Assembly (NCBI RefSeq): GCF_024713975.1
Contig: NC_091112.1
Location: forward strand, 8,331,501 to 8,395,500
Direction of reading: 5' to 3'
From: Paralichthys olivaceus
Lineage: Eukaryota > Chordata > Actinopteri > Pleuronectiformes > Paralichthyidae
Length of the DNA: 64,000 bases
Within the stretch, counting starts at the first letter, position 1. Each line of letters opens with the position of its first letter. A program made the position numbers and the translations under genes. The notes under the pieces are model-generated. The model saw only the letters and a list, made by a program, of their open reading frames with translations, was not told the origin of the DNA and searched no databases. This document shows positions 40,545 to 54,605 of the stretch, in pieces.

Positions 40545-41999
40545 CTGCAAAGAAATAAAAAGAGACAGGAAAAGGTTAGCATTAAGTATTAAGGTTTGTC
40601 TTTCATGTGTTACTTGTTTCCAGATGCAGCACAGAGAGAAGAAAAACATCTAAAAGGTATAAAAGTCTGAGAGAGTCACAACAAGCTGACAACATAAAGG
40701 TTTCCAAAGTTGAACTAGAAAACCTGTGCACACAAACGTGTTTGCCTACGTCTTTAAATCAAACCACCTGCCTCACAAACTCAGGAACCTTTGCTTAAAC
40801 TATACACAGATGTACTTGAAAAGAATTTTCCTGTGAGAGAGCTGCTAATCATTTATACAGATTTCATTCCACATGTGACATTAGCACAGTTTTTATTATT
40901 GAAGCCATAAACAAGGCCCTGGTGCTCGCTGCTTTAGTCCTTAACTGGGTCCCTTTAGAATGACGAGTCCAACCTATGCATCAAACATGACATGTGAGCA
41001 TGTCAACTACAGTATATTCACACACTGCTACTACTGAGATGCAGTGTGTGTGTGTGTGCATGTGTGTTTGTGTAAAATGCTGAGCGTGCAGAACATTCCT
41101 GCCTGTGCTGACAGAGGTGACCCACCCTTTTGCCACCAGGCAGTAGACCTAGGGATCCCCAGTGTGCCTTCATGCACTCACCCACACAGGCACACACATG
41201 TACGAACACAAACGTTGTAATTGACAAAAATAGGGATTTTACTCTCAAGTTATACGACAGGAAAACTATTCAATGCTCCACTAGCTGAACCAGTGAACTC
41301 GAAGAAAAATGAGACAAAACACGGTGGAAAGAATGAGCTGCGAGGGAAGATCGGTGGGGTAAACACAGTTCAAGCACGATGTTTCCAACCAGAGATTTAG
41401 AGCAATCAGTGAAACAATGAAAACCTTCATGGAGGAGATCATCCTCACACTGAGAGACTGACGTCTGAGCAGCGTATCAGCTGAGATGGACATGCATGGC
41501 CAAAATAAACAAGGGAGGATTGAGGCTAAAATATTCCCTTAAGGTGTAAAACTTGAGGGGAACTTCCATACTTCTTTGTTATTGTTGGGCATGTGTGCTG
41601 GTGTAAACAGGAAGGCACGGGACTTAGTAACAGCCTGTCTCCTACACACGTCAGCAGCTGTATCGTTGTAAAATGCAGAATTCAACTGCACAGTCGTCAG
41701 CAAAGAAAACAGGGTCAGCAATGATTATACATGTTCTACAAGGTTGATGTCGGTTGTTGTCTTCTGGAAGGGGGTCATGTGATAGGAGCCTGTCGGGTTA
41801 GCGAAGGCTACGTCCTGACCGCAAAGGCTCAATCATTGAGTGGCTGTGAGTGTCTACGTCATCGTGTCCAAACTGCCTGTCCAGTATCATGGACGCCAGG
41901 TGAATCCATGGCAGAGATGATGCGTTTTCAAACAAAAACACCGAAGTGAGGATGTAGCATAAGATGCATGCATTCCTTGAATTGTGGTAGGACAGAGAA

Positions 42000-42002
<3 letters not shown>

Positions 42003-42042
<40 letters not shown>
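42003..42042. repeat. (TG)20 microsatellite
   Basis: 40 bp of pure TG followed by GCGCGC. A shorter GT run is at 42244-42261. Confidence 0.96.
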
Positions 42043-42047
<5 letters not shown>

Positions 42048-42626
42048 TCCTTGATTAAAAAATAACTTCATAGCTCTCTAATCTTCCCCTCTCAGGCAGA
42101 CAGGAAATCTGGACACAGCGAAGCCTGATGTGACAGGAAGTTAGGGTCCCCAGGCGGGAGCATCAGCTCCTAAACTTCCATTGCAAAAATGATGAGTCAT
42201 CTTTGCCTGACTGTGTGGGACACCTGCTTTATAAAAATGATACTGTGTGTGTGTGTGTGTGTCTACTGTAATATTTGATCCAGTCAAAGTACACTGTGGA
42301 GGGAGAGAACATTTAAACAAATATGGAGACTCGGAGCAGAGCCAGCTGGCCACTTGTCCCTCCGGCCTCAGAGGAGTGCGCATGTCTGCCATGCGACTCC
42401 CTACACAGTGCTGACTCATTAATATACGTCGTCTTCCTCCACCACCTCCTCTTACAGGTCCTGTGCAGAGTGTCGACTAAGCAAGAGCCTGTTTAATTAT
42501 AGCTTTGGAGAAGAAGTGAAGGGAGTGTTGAGGTTCTGTTGGACATGGTGGGAGTTTTGGTCTGTGCACAATGTCCCAGTGCAAGTCCTCAGAGTCAGGT
42601 TGTAAGAAGCAGATAAAGGACTGTAA

Positions 42627-43018
42627 AGCCGTTTTCAGACAGGCCTTTCACATATGAAGAACCCAGCAGGTGACTGTCTGGGTCAGACGTGTTTAAAACA
42701 ACGGGAAAATGTCAGCAACATTCAGGAAAGGGGTGGCGTGTGCGTAGAACATGCTAAAATCCCATGTTTTCATTTACAGAACATACACCTCTTTTTCATC
42801 CTGAGATATTTTAGCTTTTTCCGTTTCGTGTTTGTGGCGCGTTACAAACGTCAACACTGCCACTCGCTTGCTGTGTATTTTCCACCCAGATATTTTATAA
42901 GGAAGGTGGCGGGAAAAGTTCTGGAAAATGTCCGGAGCAACTAACTGGGTCATTCGTGTTCTCACCTTCAACTCCTCCGGAAAAATGTCTGAACTTCGAT
43001 GTATGTCTGAAAGCAGGT
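42627..43018. mobile_element. Inverted-repeat element, family A, copy 2
   Basis: The left end is AAGCCGTTTTCAGACAGGCC. The right end, reverse complemented, is ACCTGCTTTCAGACATACAT. The interior shares CTTTCACATATGAAG, GTCAGACGTGTTTA and CATTCAG...AGGGGTGG with copy 1 at 7024-7296. This is the longest and best preserved of copies 1 and 2. Confidence 0.65.
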
Positions 43019-43865
43019 TTTGTGAAATAGAGATTGATGCCTCTGCAAAAGCATCTGAGCATCATCAAACATATGTTATTCTTCATTTTCTACACATGTT
43101 GCGGCAGTAGTTGATTTGATTGAATCCAGAGGAGGCATTTGCAACAGGGCTGGAATTTCAGCCACAAGTGCAAGTTCCGCTGATGGGAACCATATTGAAG
43201 GGGAGTTGCAGCAAAGTCTCCTTTCAGGTCTATGGTGAAACGCCCTCCCTCCTTCCACACCCTCACCTCAGTCCGAAACCGACACGCAGCCGCACCACAT
43301 CACCAGTGTGTTTCAGTAGGAAGGATGATCTTTCAGTCAGAAATCCTGTGTATGCAACTATAATTATGCTTTGTGTGTGTAATGTCTCACAGCTGTTTTG
43401 CCAAATCCCATAAGAAGGTTGTGTCAGTGTAATTTGTTTAAATAAAGCTATGAATACAAAGGCATGGGGTGAGTTTGAAATATACAATCAACTAGGAAAA
43501 CTGCATTTAAAATAAGTCTATGTACAAACTCTTCCTCAGTGGTGTTCAATTAAAAACTACAACAAATTAAAATAGATATCTTACTATATATATTTATCTT
43601 TCTGAAAGCAGAATTTTAAGTAAAAGGACATGAAAAGAGAAGGCGATGAGCAAACCGACTGATACTCATCAGATATCACCTTGTAGGGACATCCGTCACC
43701 TCACTTAAAAAGTAGCTTCCATTCTTCCTGTAACTATTTATATAATCACATAGTTTGAATGTGAGTTGCAGGTAAAGGAATGAAGAAGGTATTCAAATGA
43801 TGAATACCACAGCAGGTGGAGCAGGTTCACATTCACGAAACCCTGAAGTCATTTTCGGTTTCCCA

Positions 43866-43990
43866 AAAGATAAGATAACCTGTTATTAGTCCGACTGTGG
43901 GGAATGTGTCACAGCAACAAAGGGAATAGTTAACATAGACAAAGTAATAGGTAGATAGAGACACAATATAAACACAAGGAAATACATGAA
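43866..43990. repeat. Dispersed repeat, family C, third copy
   Basis: Begins AAAGATAAGATAACCTGTTA, then TTAGTCCGACTGTGGGGAAT and GTCACAGCAACAAAGGGAAT. The head is the same as at 26472 and 34436. Confidence 0.65.
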
Positions 43991-46799
43991 CATTTTACTC
44001 AGAGTAAAACCAACAAACAATTAAGATGCATTTATTCAGCATCTATTCTGGTAATCGATGGATCATTTAAGTCCTATTCCAATCAAAGATGCTGAAGAAA
44101 GAGAACACGCCTCATTTTTATTTTTTTTTGGCATCTTTGGGTTTTTACTAGTATTTAAGAAACCTGGACATGTCACTTTGGGTTCTGGGAAATTGTGATT
44201 GGCAGTTTAAGCAAGAAAATAACAACTACTTGGAAATAATTCTATACGGTTGAAACTCCTCATATTACCCTGGTAAGTAAAACCACAAGAACACATGGGA
44301 TTACATTATTTGGAGGTGCCACACAAATAAAAATGCTGAGTCATAGAAGCAGACTGTGCCGGCGAAACCCTCTGTCTGTGTCTATGGGAAGTTATATTCA
44401 AAGCATTCATCAACCTGAAAAGTATTTTCCCCATTGCAAAATGACACATTATATGTTCTCTGTTACTGATGCACATCAAGATGAAAAAATGCTCAATAAA
44501 AGTTTCATTCAAACTTGCATGTGAGACCTTCTGTAGGCATTTAAGTTTACATAAGTGCAGTCTAAGATAATTACTTTAAACCGCAGATGAAACAATCTGA
44601 CAAATTACTTCACAGAAGTTAAGTTAGAATGAACTCTCAGGTGTCCAAGTTTTCTAAACACACACACAAACAGATTGTACAGCAGAGCTAGACTAAGTGG
44701 GCATGTTCCGGCCGATCACACAAAGGTTATCGTAACAACTCCTGACAACCCTAATCCCGGCTACACTGAAGCATGATGGGTAAGCCGATGTGAACCCGTT
44801 GATCAAAGCCCATTGGGTCACTGCCAGGCATCTGCAGGCTCAACAGCACCTCGCAACCAAAGCCTATTAGAAAAACTCGGTTCAATTAGGTGCTACTCAG
44901 TGTTTCCACATGGTTATTTACTCTCAGATGTGATTTACTGATCACTGTATAGAATATATAACACGGTAGATGATGCACTTTTGCTGTGCAAACCAGCTGT
45001 TTGCGTTTATCCTAAACTTCAGTTTGTTCTTGGGGAATTCCACTAAGACTCCAGCTCATAGTGATGCAAATTGCTGACAGAGACGGAAAAACATTCGTTC
45101 ACTTAAATCACATTAAACGTCTGTGGTAAAGAGTATCAGCGAGGGTAATGCGAGAGCTCTCACATGGCTCCGCGGATAAAGAAAGAAATTGACATAGGGA
45201 TTTTCAACATTGCCGTGTTTTCCAGCCTTGTGAGTGTAAATGTGCAACAGTGACACAAAGCAAGGTGATTTATTCAGGAACACTCAGGCCTATACCAGAG
45301 AACACCAGCGAACATGGCTCCAGTGTGCAGCCCAGTGAAGGTCAGGGGGAAAAGATCAGAGGTGAAAAGACGGCTTCTGGGTGACTTGTACATTCTACTC
45401 TCTGTTGGAGTGTCTCTGTGTCTGCATGACAGTCGAGGAATGTGGGTAAATGTAGTCGGAGAAGTGTCCATACAAGTTGAAAACATTCAGCAGACGGCCA
45501 TTAAACTTAACAGGATACTGTTAAAGTAACGGGTTCCATTACTGGCATATTGATAATCTTCATCACAGCCACACTTTGCATCAACTTTAATGAAAATCTA
45601 TCAGACAATCACATTTAAATTAGTTGGAAAACATAATACGCAGCCTGCTGGTGTGACACCAGTGCATTCGGGAGGATGAAACTGGTTTCTCTGTGATCCC
45701 TGGTTGCTGTCGAACACCCCATGCCGATTTTAAGCTCACAAAGCAAAAGTGGAAAAATAGCCTTTGTTCCTCCGCGGCCCACCTCTAGTTAAGCAAAGCT
45801 GTGAAAAGAACGCCCTCTTAAAAGTCCTACTGCTTTCCATCTCCCATAAAAAAAAGCAGGAATCTAAAGGGTTTTATGATGAGCCATTAGGGCCTCCACA
45901 CACTTGTTCCTGGCAGCTCTTCTTACATCCACCGCTGACTCAACACACAACTGTAAACACAGACTCGAAAGACGACAGAAATGGACCAACCCCAGAAACA
46001 CACACTTTGACATGTTGATACTGTATTTCACATCCTTTCTATGCTTTGTTTTATATAAGTAATATACACAAAGATCAACACCAACATTACAGCCGTGTCT
46101 GGTAATAACAACACGGACCTTCACACTAATGATATTTGAAGAGGTGTTTGAGTCCGACTTCATGTGTGATATTTCACACAGGACTCTGTGAAAGTTGGCA
46201 CTCCCCATGTTAAGTGTTTTTTTTAGTATACCTGTGTTGGCAGAGGGAACAACACGAGCTGCCACAGCTAACGGCAGACTTTATATTCATCCACTGGAGA
46301 TTAGCCCATGTTGTGTCAGTAGATCTATCATGTGCCTCTGTGCCACTTCACGTGTATTAGGAAGGAAATCTTTGTGCTTAGTGGACAGTCAAATGGAGGA
46401 TAAAAAAGATACTGCTGAAATAGTATACCCTTTTATTTTATTAGCATTCAAGAGTATAAAGTCATGATATTATGAGACTAAAGTTGTGAGGCTATGAGTC
46501 ATGTTAGAGGTGGAATATCGAAAGTTCAACCTGTCGTGTTAAATCAAGGAATGTGGAGCATCTTGTCAAGTTATATTTTAGTAGAGGATCCACAAATAAC
46601 ATAATAATTCATCTGCTGGCTCATCAGCTCCACATCATCATATGTATCAGGACTTTGAAAAGATTACGCAAGAAACTATATCTGTGCTGAAGAAAGAACC
46701 ACACAGACTTGGAGGATGTCTGTTTAGTAGGAAGCAGATTGGTTCAAGATTTTGGATCCACCACTGCAGTGCACCGACTTTCCTTGCTGCCTAATTTTT

Positions 46800-46920
46800 T
46801 TTTCTTTTTCTCAAAACATTATGATTTCTATCTCAATAAATTACAGCCTTCTTCATTTTCTTGTAATATTACGACTTAACTCTTGAAATCTCAGACTTTT
46901 TGCTCATCAATATGATCCTC
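46800..46920. repeat. Degenerate 'attacgactttattctcgtaat' repeat
   Basis: TTCTTGTAATATTACGACTT and the neighbouring AACATTATGATTTCTATCTC are degenerate units of a simple interspersed repeat built from ATTACGACTTTA-type blocks. A related piece (AAAGTCATGATATTATGAGA) lies near 46458-46477. Confidence 0.45.
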
Positions 46921-49900
46921 ATACTCAATATTCAATACTGTTAATCAGTTTTAAACCCTGTCAGTGAAGAGCCTTGTTACTATGAGCATGTGAGACTTGG
47001 GGTGAAGGCGACAACATCAACACTCTGCTAACAGCACCCAGGGGTGTGACCGGTGACCCTGCTGCTAATGATATTTTTACCCAGTGATACGACCCAGACA
47101 CCAGCAGTGCAGATGAGGAACTTTACAGCCAGACGCCTTCAGAGAGGCAATAACTACTGTGGTGACAACAGCCCATGAAGAAATCTACAATACACTCAGC
47201 CATGGAGATATGAAGCAGAGAAAACTAGGCTCCAGATAAACTTAAGGGAGACTTCACTGGCTATAACCATCTTTACTGTACAGACATAAAAGTGCTATTA
47301 TTCTTTTGTCTGAACTTAAGCTGCTTTCCTGTATGTACATAAGTCCTGAAATCTTCTGGAGGGGCTGTGTGTAAAAAAGCAAATATCCGACATATAATTG
47401 CTCTGGACAATTTCCCCCCAAAATTCCTTTAAGTAGTAAACTTCCATTGCCATCTTCTCTAAAAGGCTAAAAAAATATGTGGAGAATGCACATTGACCAA
47501 GCTGTTAAAAGTTTTTTTTTTCTTGGGGCATGAAAAGTTAACATGTTTGGATTTTTGTTTTAACGGGAGACTGATGTTAAATTCATCAGTTCACTACAGT
47601 ATTCTCAAACTACAGCCTCCAACCTCTTGGCTTGTTTCTATGTCTACAGCATATTCAGCTACAGTCCATCTATGCCAGTGACATTCCTGCACCCCAACAA
47701 CCCCCCCCAGGCCCCCATCACTGTCTCTGGCCGAGCGTGACAAAGTGCTTAGTGACAGGAGAGACCACAATCACTGGTGAGAGAGAAGAGTGAATAGTGC
47801 TCGACCCTGCTGCCTTTTGCATTAGGTCACTGGATGCTGTGGCAGTGGGCTTCATTCCTGGGCCCCACAGACGTGCACACACACAAACACACACATACAC
47901 GCACACACAGCTGGCAGCTCCTCACTTTCAAAACCACCAGGAATATGGCACAAAAGCAGAGCGGGATGAAACAGCACATGACAGAGCAGCGTTATGCAGG
48001 AGAGGCAGCCCATTAAAAACAACGCTGACAGTAGCTGTGCATCCAGCGAAACATTTTGCATTTTTGTCCCGTTTGCATTAGAAAAGACAGTTTAATGAAA
48101 TGCAGGATGCTTTGTGCTGCTTTCTTCTCATAGCTTGGGGTCAGAAATAGCTGGTTTTCATGTCTCTCCAGTGGTTTTACACAACAGATCCAAATAAAGA
48201 AAAAATGAGCTGAACTGCACATTTCTACGTCTCCTTCCCATGTAATGGAGCTGCAGTGAATAATTTAAAAAAGGCTTTTCTCATCTAATAAACTACATCT
48301 TAGCTGCCAGGTCAGATTTTCACCTTTGTTAAAAAAAATAAAATGCATGCACGGAGGCCCCTTCCAATGGGACGTACATGTAAAAATGTATCGGTCGAAT
48401 CAAAACAATCAGTATTCCTGGACGTCTTGTCTCTTCCGCATTGGGAGACGGCTGGGAAGTCAATCTGTGTGTTTAGGGGGCGGCTCCTGCCAAGACGTTC
48501 GGCTAGTACTAACATGGAAAAAGAATCCAGACAGAATAAAGATGAACTTTTTTTTAAACATCCAAACATTTTTCACATTCTTGGAGGGGTGGTGGAGGCA
48601 GGGCCCGGGTGGAAATTTGGAGAAGCTTGATAAACGTACGTGGTTACAATCATCGACTCCTCCTCCGAAGGTCGAGGAACTTACTGGAAGTTTCTGCTCT
48701 TGTGCATTATCTGAAAAGTAAATGCTTTTCAAATGAGGCACTTGAGAACAATTTACAGGTATTTGTACTATTTTTACTAGGTATTTGTATTGGTACTTGG
48801 GGTCTTATAGGTCTTTTACTTTTGATACTTCTAGCCCAGTTTACTAATAATTATTATTTAGATTTACCTAAATATATTCTGAATGCAAGATATTTTTTGT
48901 AAATATTCTGAATACTGTTAATATCTGTTATTTCCAGAGAGATGTTAGAAGAAAAAAGAAAAATCAGATTAGAGCCTTGATCATCATTTACAAATCATTC
49001 ATAGTCATTCAGTCTGAATGTCTATCATATGACACATGAATAAAAATAGAGAAAAAACTAGATAAAAATCTTGGGGATCACATCAACCACAACGCCTGTC
49101 AACAAATTCAAAATTCCAATTACTGGAAGCCGCTACTCAAAACTCCCTCTGTGGTAGTTCCTGCCATGATGAAACAGACTCACAAGGTGAAAGCAACACC
49201 AACAACGCTGTAAATAAAAATGGGATTACAAAAACTGAAAGAGTGTCAGGGGAGAGTCGGGTGAAAGTATCGACAAGAAGAGAATGAGACAAAACTCGAG
49301 CTGGGTATCGCTCCGCACACTCCTTCAATCCCTGCACTCATTTCACTAACAGTCAGTGCGGCACACGGGGGCCGGGCTGCACATCTGGGACAAGTTAAAT
49401 GGAGCTGCCTCGTCTGCTCGGCTCTGGTTTGGCTTGGTGTGTGTGTGGCGGTGGGGTGAGGAGAGAGTTTGAGATTCGCTACAGGTATCACCATCCTCCA
49501 CACACACAAGACAGCAATAAAGTGTTATCGTGACTTTACATAATCGTCCATTCATTGCCTGTGCTCACCCTAGCTCTGGCCATATCTACTACCTGCCTAA
49601 TCCTAACACTAACACACACACACAGACAAGACCCCACACAAAACCAGCACACACACACACAAACTGTGGGGCCGAATCACAAGGGGGGGGCAGAGGTTAA
49701 GACGGACGGGGGAGTATTTAAAGAAGGGAGAAGGAGAGTGCATGTGCGTACGTAAGGAGATTAACCTGTGTTTGTGTGTGTGTGTGCTGACATATGACAG
49801 AGGAGGGGAGAACATCAAAGAGGGAGGACGAGGAGAGCGATGGAGTCGACAGCTCTTGCATTCCTCAAAATGAACAATCTACACGCCATCAAGCCCCCCC

Positions 49901-50435
49901 CCCCCCGACCTTCAAGGAAAAAATGCTGGTGGGGGGTTCTCAAACCCTTCCTGCTTCCTCCTCCTTCAACTACTGCTCCCGGTTTTAATGCAGCTGCCTC
50001 TCTGCCGCAGCTCATATGCATGTTTCCAACAAGGAAAACACATGCTGTTGATTTAAGTTCCACCAAGTCTCAGCTCCATCTGGCCCACAGGTACCAGGGC
50101 TGCCTGCTCTGCTCAGTACCCATGCAAAGATATAAATAAACATCCCTGTGGAACACAGCGTTAATGGAAATCTTGGACTCTTTACCTAAAAACAGCCATG
50201 ATACGGGGGGGAGATTTTCAAACTGAACAATGAGTACTCGAGAGTGACTCATGGGTAAACATCAAAATACTTTCTTGCAGCCATATGAGAAATAATATAA
50301 TTTACATGCATTTTGGCAAAGAAGGGATGAGGGGAAACAGAATCTGGCAGTGTTGTGGGTACACAGGTCACAGCAGCAGACTTGGACGGGAGTCACTGCC
50401 ACCTGTCTGGCCGTCTGCTTGTGTGAGAGTGATTA

Positions 50436-50437
<2 letters not shown>

Positions 50438-50492
<55 letters not shown>
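50438..50492. repeat. (TG)n microsatellite, about 55 bp
   Basis: Pure TG run. A second long tract lies about 220 bp away. Confidence 0.97.
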
Positions 50493-50493
<1 letters not shown>

Positions 50494-50709
50494 ACAAACG
50501 TAAAGATAACACACGCAGAATTGCTCTTGTTCATCCATCCTGAGAGCTCCAATCACAAGTGATCAGCTCTGAGTACGAGTGTTTAAACATGAAATGAAAA
50601 TGTCTCCTGTGACCATTTGTGACTGGATTTCACTTCCCTGCTCAACATTTGTGGTTACGAACCAATTATGTTTATGAGTTTACAGATGAATCCAATGACA
50701 ATGTTTGTT

Positions 50710-50710
<1 letters not shown>

Positions 50711-50760
<50 letters not shown>
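50711..50760. repeat. (GT)n microsatellite, about 50 bp
   Basis: Pure GT run preceded by three TTTG units. Confidence 0.97.
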
Positions 50761-50767
<7 letters not shown>

Positions 50768-52049
50768 TCAGCAGGGGCTAAATGAATCAATGTGTACAGC
50801 TATGAAGAAATATAATTTAAGAAAAGCATCAGTGAATGTCTGTGTTGATATTGTGGCTGAGGTCACAAACAAATCAACACATGGACGCTGAGCTTCAGCA
50901 GATCAGAGGACGTCAGCTGAGTAGTCGGTCCTTCATATGTGGCCCAGGAATGATTTGCATTCATGCAGTGAAAATATTGCGGCAACATACGCCGCAGACG
51001 ACTTCCGAATGTGGTCTGAGTGATCGGATCTCTCGGTTCTTAGTTTTGATGGGATCCCTCAGGACCAGGTCTTAATGCTCCTCAAACATGAGATGTTGTT
51101 TCCTCACAGCCTCTTACTTTCAATATTCTTCTCTCATTCACAGCCAATACAAAACATTTAGAAATCATAATATTCACAATCACTGCGTAAAGTGTCAGTT
51201 CCTCTCCAACACTCACAAAACTCAACAGAAGCTTATAGCAGCCTTCATCAAATAATGTTTAATGAGCCCCAGACTGAAGGGATTTGCCCTCAATTGGATT
51301 TTCTTCACGTTGCTTAATGAAGAGAACAATGTTTATGAGTCCTGTGTGGATATTATTCATCTGTGCCCACACTGTTCCTTTGCCACGGCTTTTTGAAACA
51401 TTTTATCGTTGAGAAAATGAATAGACCCATCCATCGTTTTAGTTAGTGTTTAAATTATTTGTGTTATTTAAATAGCACTGCATCTAAAAACGGGCCAAAC
51501 CGACAGGGAGAGCTAAAAATAATGAATGTAAGGAGGACGCAGCGGCTGCTGTGGAGGGGTGGGGGAACTGAAACGTTATAATACTGTATAAACCAACTGA
51601 TTTGAACTAAACCACTGTATTATTTGCTGCATGTAGCTGTCGAACAAACTATATTTGGAATCACAAATATAGGAACTGACACACCTAAATACTGTAGTTA
51701 TATGACAGCATTAAACATAACAACTCATCATGCTGCTCATGGGCCAGTTTTAATTTCATTTGTACTAAACTGCTGGCTTTGAGGGAAACAGAAAGAGAGA
51801 GACGGGGAAAGGGCGAGACTGTGTCTGTCTTCACAGAAGGTGTCTTGCTGAGAAGGTCTTACATCAACCCACAGGAAAAGTGATCCTTTGTTATGAAGCT
51901 GCCTCTGGAGACATTCAGCTCATTCACACCACAGGCAAGAAAAATAATCCATCCCGTTGCAACTCGACTTATGAGAAGCCAGAGAAAATGTTATCTCTGA
52001 AGGCAAATGAGATCACTTTTTGTTTTTATCCTTACCCAAGCAGACAGAT

Positions 52050-52760
52050 ACAGTCACAAACACACACACGCTTCTTATTCTCTTGGCCCTTACCCTAACC
52101 TTAACCATCGCAACCACATGTCTAACCCCAACAATAACCCTGACATTCTTGGCTGAATTTCAGGCTCTTGCCCACTTTTGTAGTTGATCCACTTTGACAT
52201 GACTATTCTTAATCCTCTGAAAGGGATCCAGCATGAGTTTTGCCCAACTATGTGTTGAACACTGCCATTAGTGCAAGCTCCCTCACTGACCTCTTTTCAG
52301 TCACGAACAAGGGTCAGTGAAAAGCCCCCTTCCGGCCTCCAGGTGAGGGCCCCCCGTTCCCTGGAGATGCAATTGGGCAAGTCCTTTGCAAGCCTGGACA
52401 GGCCCCATTCCCATCCTCCCCTGCACCTGAAAACACCAACACCCGCTCTTGCACAACCACACAGCATAACAGAACACTTCCTGTGCATGGTGACACATAT
52501 CCTTGGTTCTTCCTGCTCTGCTCCACTGACTCCATTTGTGATTAACTTTATCAAGTCTCTGTGCCCCCCCGCACACACAATATTGTACTTCTATCTTAGT
52601 GAGGACACTCATTGGCATAGTGCATCCTCCAGTCCACTTCACCTGAACCATCACAACTAAATGCCAAACCCTAACAGCAAGTCTTAACCGTCAAACAGCT
52701 CATTGAAAGTGGGTCAACAAGTGAGGACCGACCAAAGTTCCCATAACTTCTAGACTCAAA
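52050..52760. repeat. Degenerate repeat with CCCTAACCTTAACC and GTGAGGACACTCATTG blocks
   Basis: CCCTTACCCTAACCTTAACC (near 52087), TTAGTGAGGACACTCATTGG (52596), CATCACAACTAAATGCC (52649), AAGTCTTAACCGTCAAACAG (52680) and AGTGAGGACCGACCAAAG (52720) are ordered blocks of a common fish repeat, recalled from memory. The telomere-like CCCTAA units belong to this repeat and do not mark a telomere. Confidence 0.5.
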
Positions 52761-54019
52761 TGCGTCCAAACAAAGATATCTGTTCAAGCATGCACAGGTT
52801 TATGCAGCTATCCAAAACCTTATCCCCAACCAGGGCCTCAGAAACTACGACCACGCTTTGGTCCCCGAGAGGTTTACAGCTCTAGACAAGGTCAGTGTTT
52901 AAACTGGAAATGGCCCTAAAGAGGCAACAAAAACATGGTCACACACGCACACACTGTCAAAACTGTCTATGGGAGACTTTCCACATGAGCTGTCAGTGTC
53001 CATTGTTATGGTCTGTCTATGGGACACAGTTCATATCAGCACACAAGAGTTGGGGCTCATTCCTCCCCTCCTCCATTCTCTTTCCTTCCTCTCCCATCCT
53101 GAACTGCTGAGCTGGCCTGATTCGAGCACCAACTCGGGGGAGGGTGGTACGAGGGGAGGGCTGTGTGGGAGAAGGGGCAGCGTCTCCTCACGATGCGTTG
53201 TCTATTCCTGCCAGACATTTGTGAGTCACTTAGAGAGCTCGCAAGACAGCTCGTAAAGGGGCTTTGGGTATAAAAAAACTTAACTTATGAAGTTTATTAA
53301 GGGTAAGCTGAATATACCAGAGCAGCATTCATTTAAAGTCAGGCTCAGTGGCAGACAGTAATCCAGCCAAGTCCACCTTTATGTGACTATGACTAAAAGG
53401 TATGCAGTAGGGTTTTTTTTATAATAAAAGTCAGAGTTACTCACTTTAAGTCCTCCTCACACAAAAAAAAGAGACATACTCTAATATACACTATGACTAT
53501 TTTGCCCAATTTCTTTAAGCATCAACAGTGAGCTGATGCTGAATCCTTGATCTATTAATTAAAAGTATTTAACAAAATGCAGCCGAGGACAAAGTGCAGT
53601 TCTAAATTATTGAACTGCTCATTAAAGATAATCCGGCTCCACAGGAAACCAAAGTAAATGATTAAAACCAAATAAACAAAGGCCAAATGAGAACTTCTCC
53701 CAACAGCAATCAATAACACCGTGGACAAACCTCGGATTTAGACGTGTGCTATAGATCCTCTTTGTGATTCACTTTGATGTTAAACTAATTTTCTCGTAGT
53801 TACTGTCATGCTCATTGCCAGGTCTGGTGATTTGTCACAGCCAATCATAAAAACCTCTGGCTTCATTGTAGCCAATCAAAACACTGAAGGGCATGTTGAG
53901 GCTGAAGAGCTGCCAGACTGGTGCAGGGCCTGACAGCTTGTCTCATTGTTTTAGCCTTGTGACCTATATATGGCCGTACTTCTAGCTGGCTGTAATTGTT
54001 CTTATAATTCCTCGAGCAT

Positions 54020-54064
54020 ACACACACACATGCACACACACACACAGACACACACACACACACA
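54020..54064. repeat. (CA)n microsatellite, interrupted
   Basis: CA run with TG and GA interruptions. Confidence 0.93.
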
Positions 54065-54429
54065 GGATATTGTTGCATAATCCACTTCACCCCCATCGTC
54101 TGGAGATTAATATCTAGAATTAGTCATTTTCAGCCGTTAGAAAATGTAATAACTCTTACATGCAATCCCCCTTTTTTCCACTAAAAAGCAAACAGAATGG
54201 CCTCAGATTTTGTCAGTGTGGCACGGGGAGATATTAGAAGAGCAAACAACCCTAAAGGAACAGCCAACTCCCTCTTAGCAAATGCACACATGTACATTCA
54301 GTCCCCAACTTCCACTGAAAAAAGACAATTCTTCATCAACTAAAAAAGTACTTAAAAGGGTAACCTAGAATAGCACTCAATAGTCAATACGATTCAATAA
54401 TTATTCTGAGAAATCAAAGAAAATTTTGA

Positions 54430-54605
54430 AAATTGCCTTGAAAAACATTCCTGGATCCACTCTCAAACGCACCACAACCCTAACCCGCTTTAATGCGTTC
54501 TTTGTCGACCCATATCACATCCTTCTGCCAAGTTTCGTAGTAATCCATTAGATCTTGGTTACAAACAAACCAACAACCAAAGTAGCGGACAGACAGATGC
54601 AAATC
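54430..54605. repeat. Dispersed fish repeat fragment
   Basis: CACATCCTTCTGCCAAGTTT, CGTAGTAATCCATTAGATCT and GGACAGACAGATGCAAATC match blocks of a frequent teleost repeat ('ccaagtttcatggtaattggtccagt...gacagacagac'). The copy is degenerate. Confidence 0.5.

Noticed and set aside
41550-41600. Minus-strand PNNNKEVWKF, considered as part of the missing PB1 exon of pard6g
   Set aside because: Only the Asn run resembles the PB1 'INNDDNF' motif. The surrounding residues do not match and no suitable splice sites frame it.
48326-48721. 131-codon plus-strand ORF and overlapping 85-97 codon frames
   Set aside because: Multiple mutually overlapping frames on both strands without any recognised motif, as expected by chance.
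52087-52140. CCCTAA-type units suggesting interstitial telomeric repeats
   Set aside because: The units are irregular and embedded in the ordered blocks of a known kind of dispersed fish repeat.
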